Of a stretch of 7,221 nt of DNA, positions 6,801 to 7,221 are shown piece after piece. The number at the start of each line of letters is the position of its first letter. Within the stretch, counting starts at the first letter, position 1. The stretch covers positions 1 through 7,221 of the forward strand of contig JALXER010000103.1 in the NCBI GenBank assembly GCA_027069385.1. Reading direction: 5' to 3'. The position numbers and the translations under genes are program-made. The stretch comes from Paracoccaceae bacterium (GTDB lineage: Bacteria; Pseudomonadota; Alphaproteobacteria; Rhodobacterales; Rhodobacteraceae). Below the pieces are notes generated by a model that saw only the letters and a list, made by a program, of their open reading frames with translations, was not told the DNA's origin and did not search any database.

Positions 6801-7221
6801 CGCCCGATCACACCGGCACGCAAAAACGACGATTTGCCCGAGCCGCTGACCCCCGTCACCCCGACAATATCGGTATCTTGCGAAAGAATCAGGTTGCACA
6901 CCGTCTCGGATTCGGTATCGCGGCCAAAATAACAGGCGCTGTCCTCGGTGTCGTAATAATCCAGAAACCGGAACGGGCTGGTTTCGGATTTCGCGATGAT
7001 CTCCGCCTTGACCAGCAGATCGGTCAGCCATTCCCGGGGCGACACGCCCGCGCCGGTATCAACCTTGATCGCCCCCTTGCCAAACAGCGCCAGCATCGCC
7101 GCGCTTTCGCTGCTCTGGTCCCGCCCGTCAAAGCAAAGCACCAGCGGCGTGCCGCTGGCAAGCGCGCGCACACAGGCAATAACCGGCACACAAAGCGGCA
7201 CCTGCCCCCTGTTCATCGCCT
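3821..7221 (-). CDS. nSTAND1-type STAND NTPase with long C-terminal ankyrin-repeat array (5' end outside window)
   Basis: At least 1131 residues are visible, numbered here from the first ATG in the window (7216). The frame is still open at the edge and residues 1-80 look like the second half of a domain, so the true start probably lies upstream. Order: partial Rossmann-like segment (1-80); nSTAND1 core with PFRFLDYYDTEDSACYFGRD (81-100), Walker A GVSGSGKSS (122-130), Walker B LVICLDQFEEII (216-227), LPPIDRSFLETVI (286-298), MIPLLSLKLSRIYERL (333-348) and winged-helix-type RLLVPVGSGHRLVHEVVIHEW (453-473); a basic linker (500-522); then about 15-16 degenerate ankyrin repeats (about 570-1101). 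STAND proteins are ATP-driven switches: a C-terminal sensor detects a trigger, the NTPase oligomerises and an N-terminal effector acts. Many serve in signalling or antiviral immunity. The hydrolase gene follows directly, implying a joint function. The architecture is certain; a defence role is inference. Confidence 0.9.
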   Translation of the reverse strand, partial: AMNRGQVPLCVPVIACVRALASGTPLVLCFDGRDQSSESAAMLALFGKGAIKVDTGAGVSPREWLTDLLVKAEIIAKSETSPFRFLDYYDTEDSACYFGRDTESETVCNLILSQDTDIVGVTGVSGSGKSSFLRAGVIGRLGADVATCVVLRSSDFEPCPMGALKTLADLLAMIGEKTGHAAPEALTASLRASGSAGREEAVIDAIKSLQKGRAARLVICLDQFEEIIDELHDGKNKPEWRALIDVLQRLTGAGVCKLLFTLEDTRLERFEAMKGELGLAGAELVNLPPIDRSFLETVIAGLFRTKGYRVDKGLLTSLADSVLTPKQKNFRGSMIPLLSLKLSRIYERLQSDAALNAPDSQGSKAFDKAAATGVIDDEVLARLDISLDLVSEIDQLAEEAWNSCNPEEDHIGPFLRPLIRVSPGNGDVNIVLNVCQNRAFEADNKFDTAFRDARLLVPVGSGHRLVHEVVIHEWKRAAAWFEKENKELRTEAEFREKAQRWHHKGRPLKKVWKKKRRIRDAAVILGNWMRNWAVDGHRIDDETDANLKDYCLAVFSHDRAPRTILRNSEKDSAHVHIAASFGMVDLLKRYHESDPESLHLKRKDGAFALHQAAFSHPEAVAFLLECGLDPHIPEENGHIALTAPSFDKRVDVFEVLLAATDPQKAMNPGVVNPVLSFAATRCPDMLKKAVAAGFDPNFIGKFDLLPLLDAARTGDVESFAFLLERSDPGAVDVNGWNMAHRAAESNNVGVLDIITTTQGLIPLAGAANPEGWTPLMFAASRQHADSIEKLLYAGRPEAKRDDGFRALHHAIAPIFNPKAPLGWRKKIAVRRAVAALLENASLDVNARTKKGQSPYMMAAADPDLQKMLEAHGKFDPLSREKNAWNALMIAARKGDADKVNALLEQPDTDLAYVGLDGNSVMNCLVKGNLPDIFERLWDAARIDPWNEQAQRSGLLATLVSKKAWPMVTRLCDAAPATASPDALNKALNAAAVAGAELDLFKKLVALGARPSQTTLVASVRHAHIALCRHMLESGVNPEVENSFDRPLYDLAPDHAYAQVKELVENLPECNQALFDAALKGDEARYTVELIASSYLELLKTDGFDRLPYEVAPDAFADRFKEQYTSELEKKAP
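3829..3833 (-). promoter_or_regulatory. Ribosome-binding site of the hydrolase gene, inside the end of the STAND gene
   Basis: On the minus strand GAAGG precedes the hydrolase ATG (3820) by 8 bases and lies within the last codons of the STAND gene. It argues for independent initiation at this ATG directly after the TAG stop, not for a simple broken fusion gene. Confidence 0.55.
3914..5509 (-). repeat. Array of about 15-16 degenerate ankyrin repeats (protein level)
   Basis: Residues about 570-1101 break into units of roughly 30-36 residues built on the ankyrin pattern: xALHxAA, then helix 2 with LL, then a D/N-P/V loop and a turn ending in DG or NG. Clear units include ALHQAAFSHPEAVAFLLECG (607-626), MAHRAAESNNVGVLDII, TPLMFAASRQHADSIEKLLY (772-791), NALMIAARKGDADKVNALLE (884-903) and TLVASVRHAHIALCRHMLES (1013-1032). 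The units are strongly diverged from each other, so this is an old array and not a recent tandem expansion. One unit (about 803-850) carries an insertion of about 15 residues with GWRKKIAVRR. Ankyrin arrays bind proteins, so this is the likely sensor or docking surface. Confidence 0.8.
5642..6976 (-). other. nSTAND1 NTPase core and winged-helix region of the STAND protein
   Basis: This covers residues about 81-525. The P-loop lies at 6830-6853 with Lys128 and Ser129 intact, and the Walker B LDQFEE has Asp221 followed by two acidic residues, so ATP binding and hydrolysis should be possible. The HEVVIHEWKRAAAWFEKE segment is the hallmark helix after the NTPase in nSTAND1 proteins. No key motif appears damaged. 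Confidence 0.85.

Overview
The window suggests an alphaproteobacterium, most likely of the Rhodobacterales (Roseobacter-like). It is GC-rich and densely coded, and it carries a GapR/DUF2312 protein, a nucleoid protein family largely confined to Alphaproteobacteria. The threonine-dehydratase-like gene also resembles Rhodobacterales/Rhizobiales family members from memory. Placement below class is inference. No rRNA, tRNA, CRISPR array, insertion sequence or integrase is visible. Nearly every base is coding, and the only real intergenic space is a 121-base divergent promoter region (1336-1456).

Layout. (a) Positions 1-1335, minus strand, read right to left: gapR, then a PLP-dependent threonine/serine dehydratase-like enzyme, then the first 31 codons of a short-chain dehydrogenase/reductase (SDR) that leaves the window. 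gapR and the dehydratase overlap by one base (TGATG) and the SDR follows after 9 bases, so the three look like one transcript. (b) Positions 1457-2424, plus strand: a 71-residue two-helix membrane protein and a DJ-1/PfpI-family protein, coupled by a 4-base ATGA overlap. (c) Positions 2417-7221, minus strand: a very large STAND NTPase with a long ankyrin-repeat tail (at least 1131 residues, upstream end outside the window), followed directly by a 467-residue protein with an unidentified N-terminal domain and a C-terminal alpha/beta hydrolase. The DJ-1 and hydrolase genes converge and overlap by 8 bases at their 3' ends.

The most interesting part is (c). The large protein has the full nSTAND1-type signalling core: a YFGR entry motif, Walker A, an LDQFEE Walker B, and a winged-helix HEVVIHEW segment. 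About 15-16 degenerate ankyrin repeats occupy the place where many relatives carry WD40 or TPR sensors. The hydrolase start codon follows its stop codon with no gap and in the same reading frame (TAG-ATG). The two products are therefore made from one message and would be a single fused protein but for one stop codon. I infer a sensor/switch (STAND-ankyrin) paired with an enzymatic partner (hydrolase), as in bacterial conflict or immune systems. The sequence does not prove this, and I recognise no named system with this exact composition.

Blocks (a) and (b) look like ordinary chromosomal housekeeping or stress genes. They give no direct sign that (c) lies on a mobile element.
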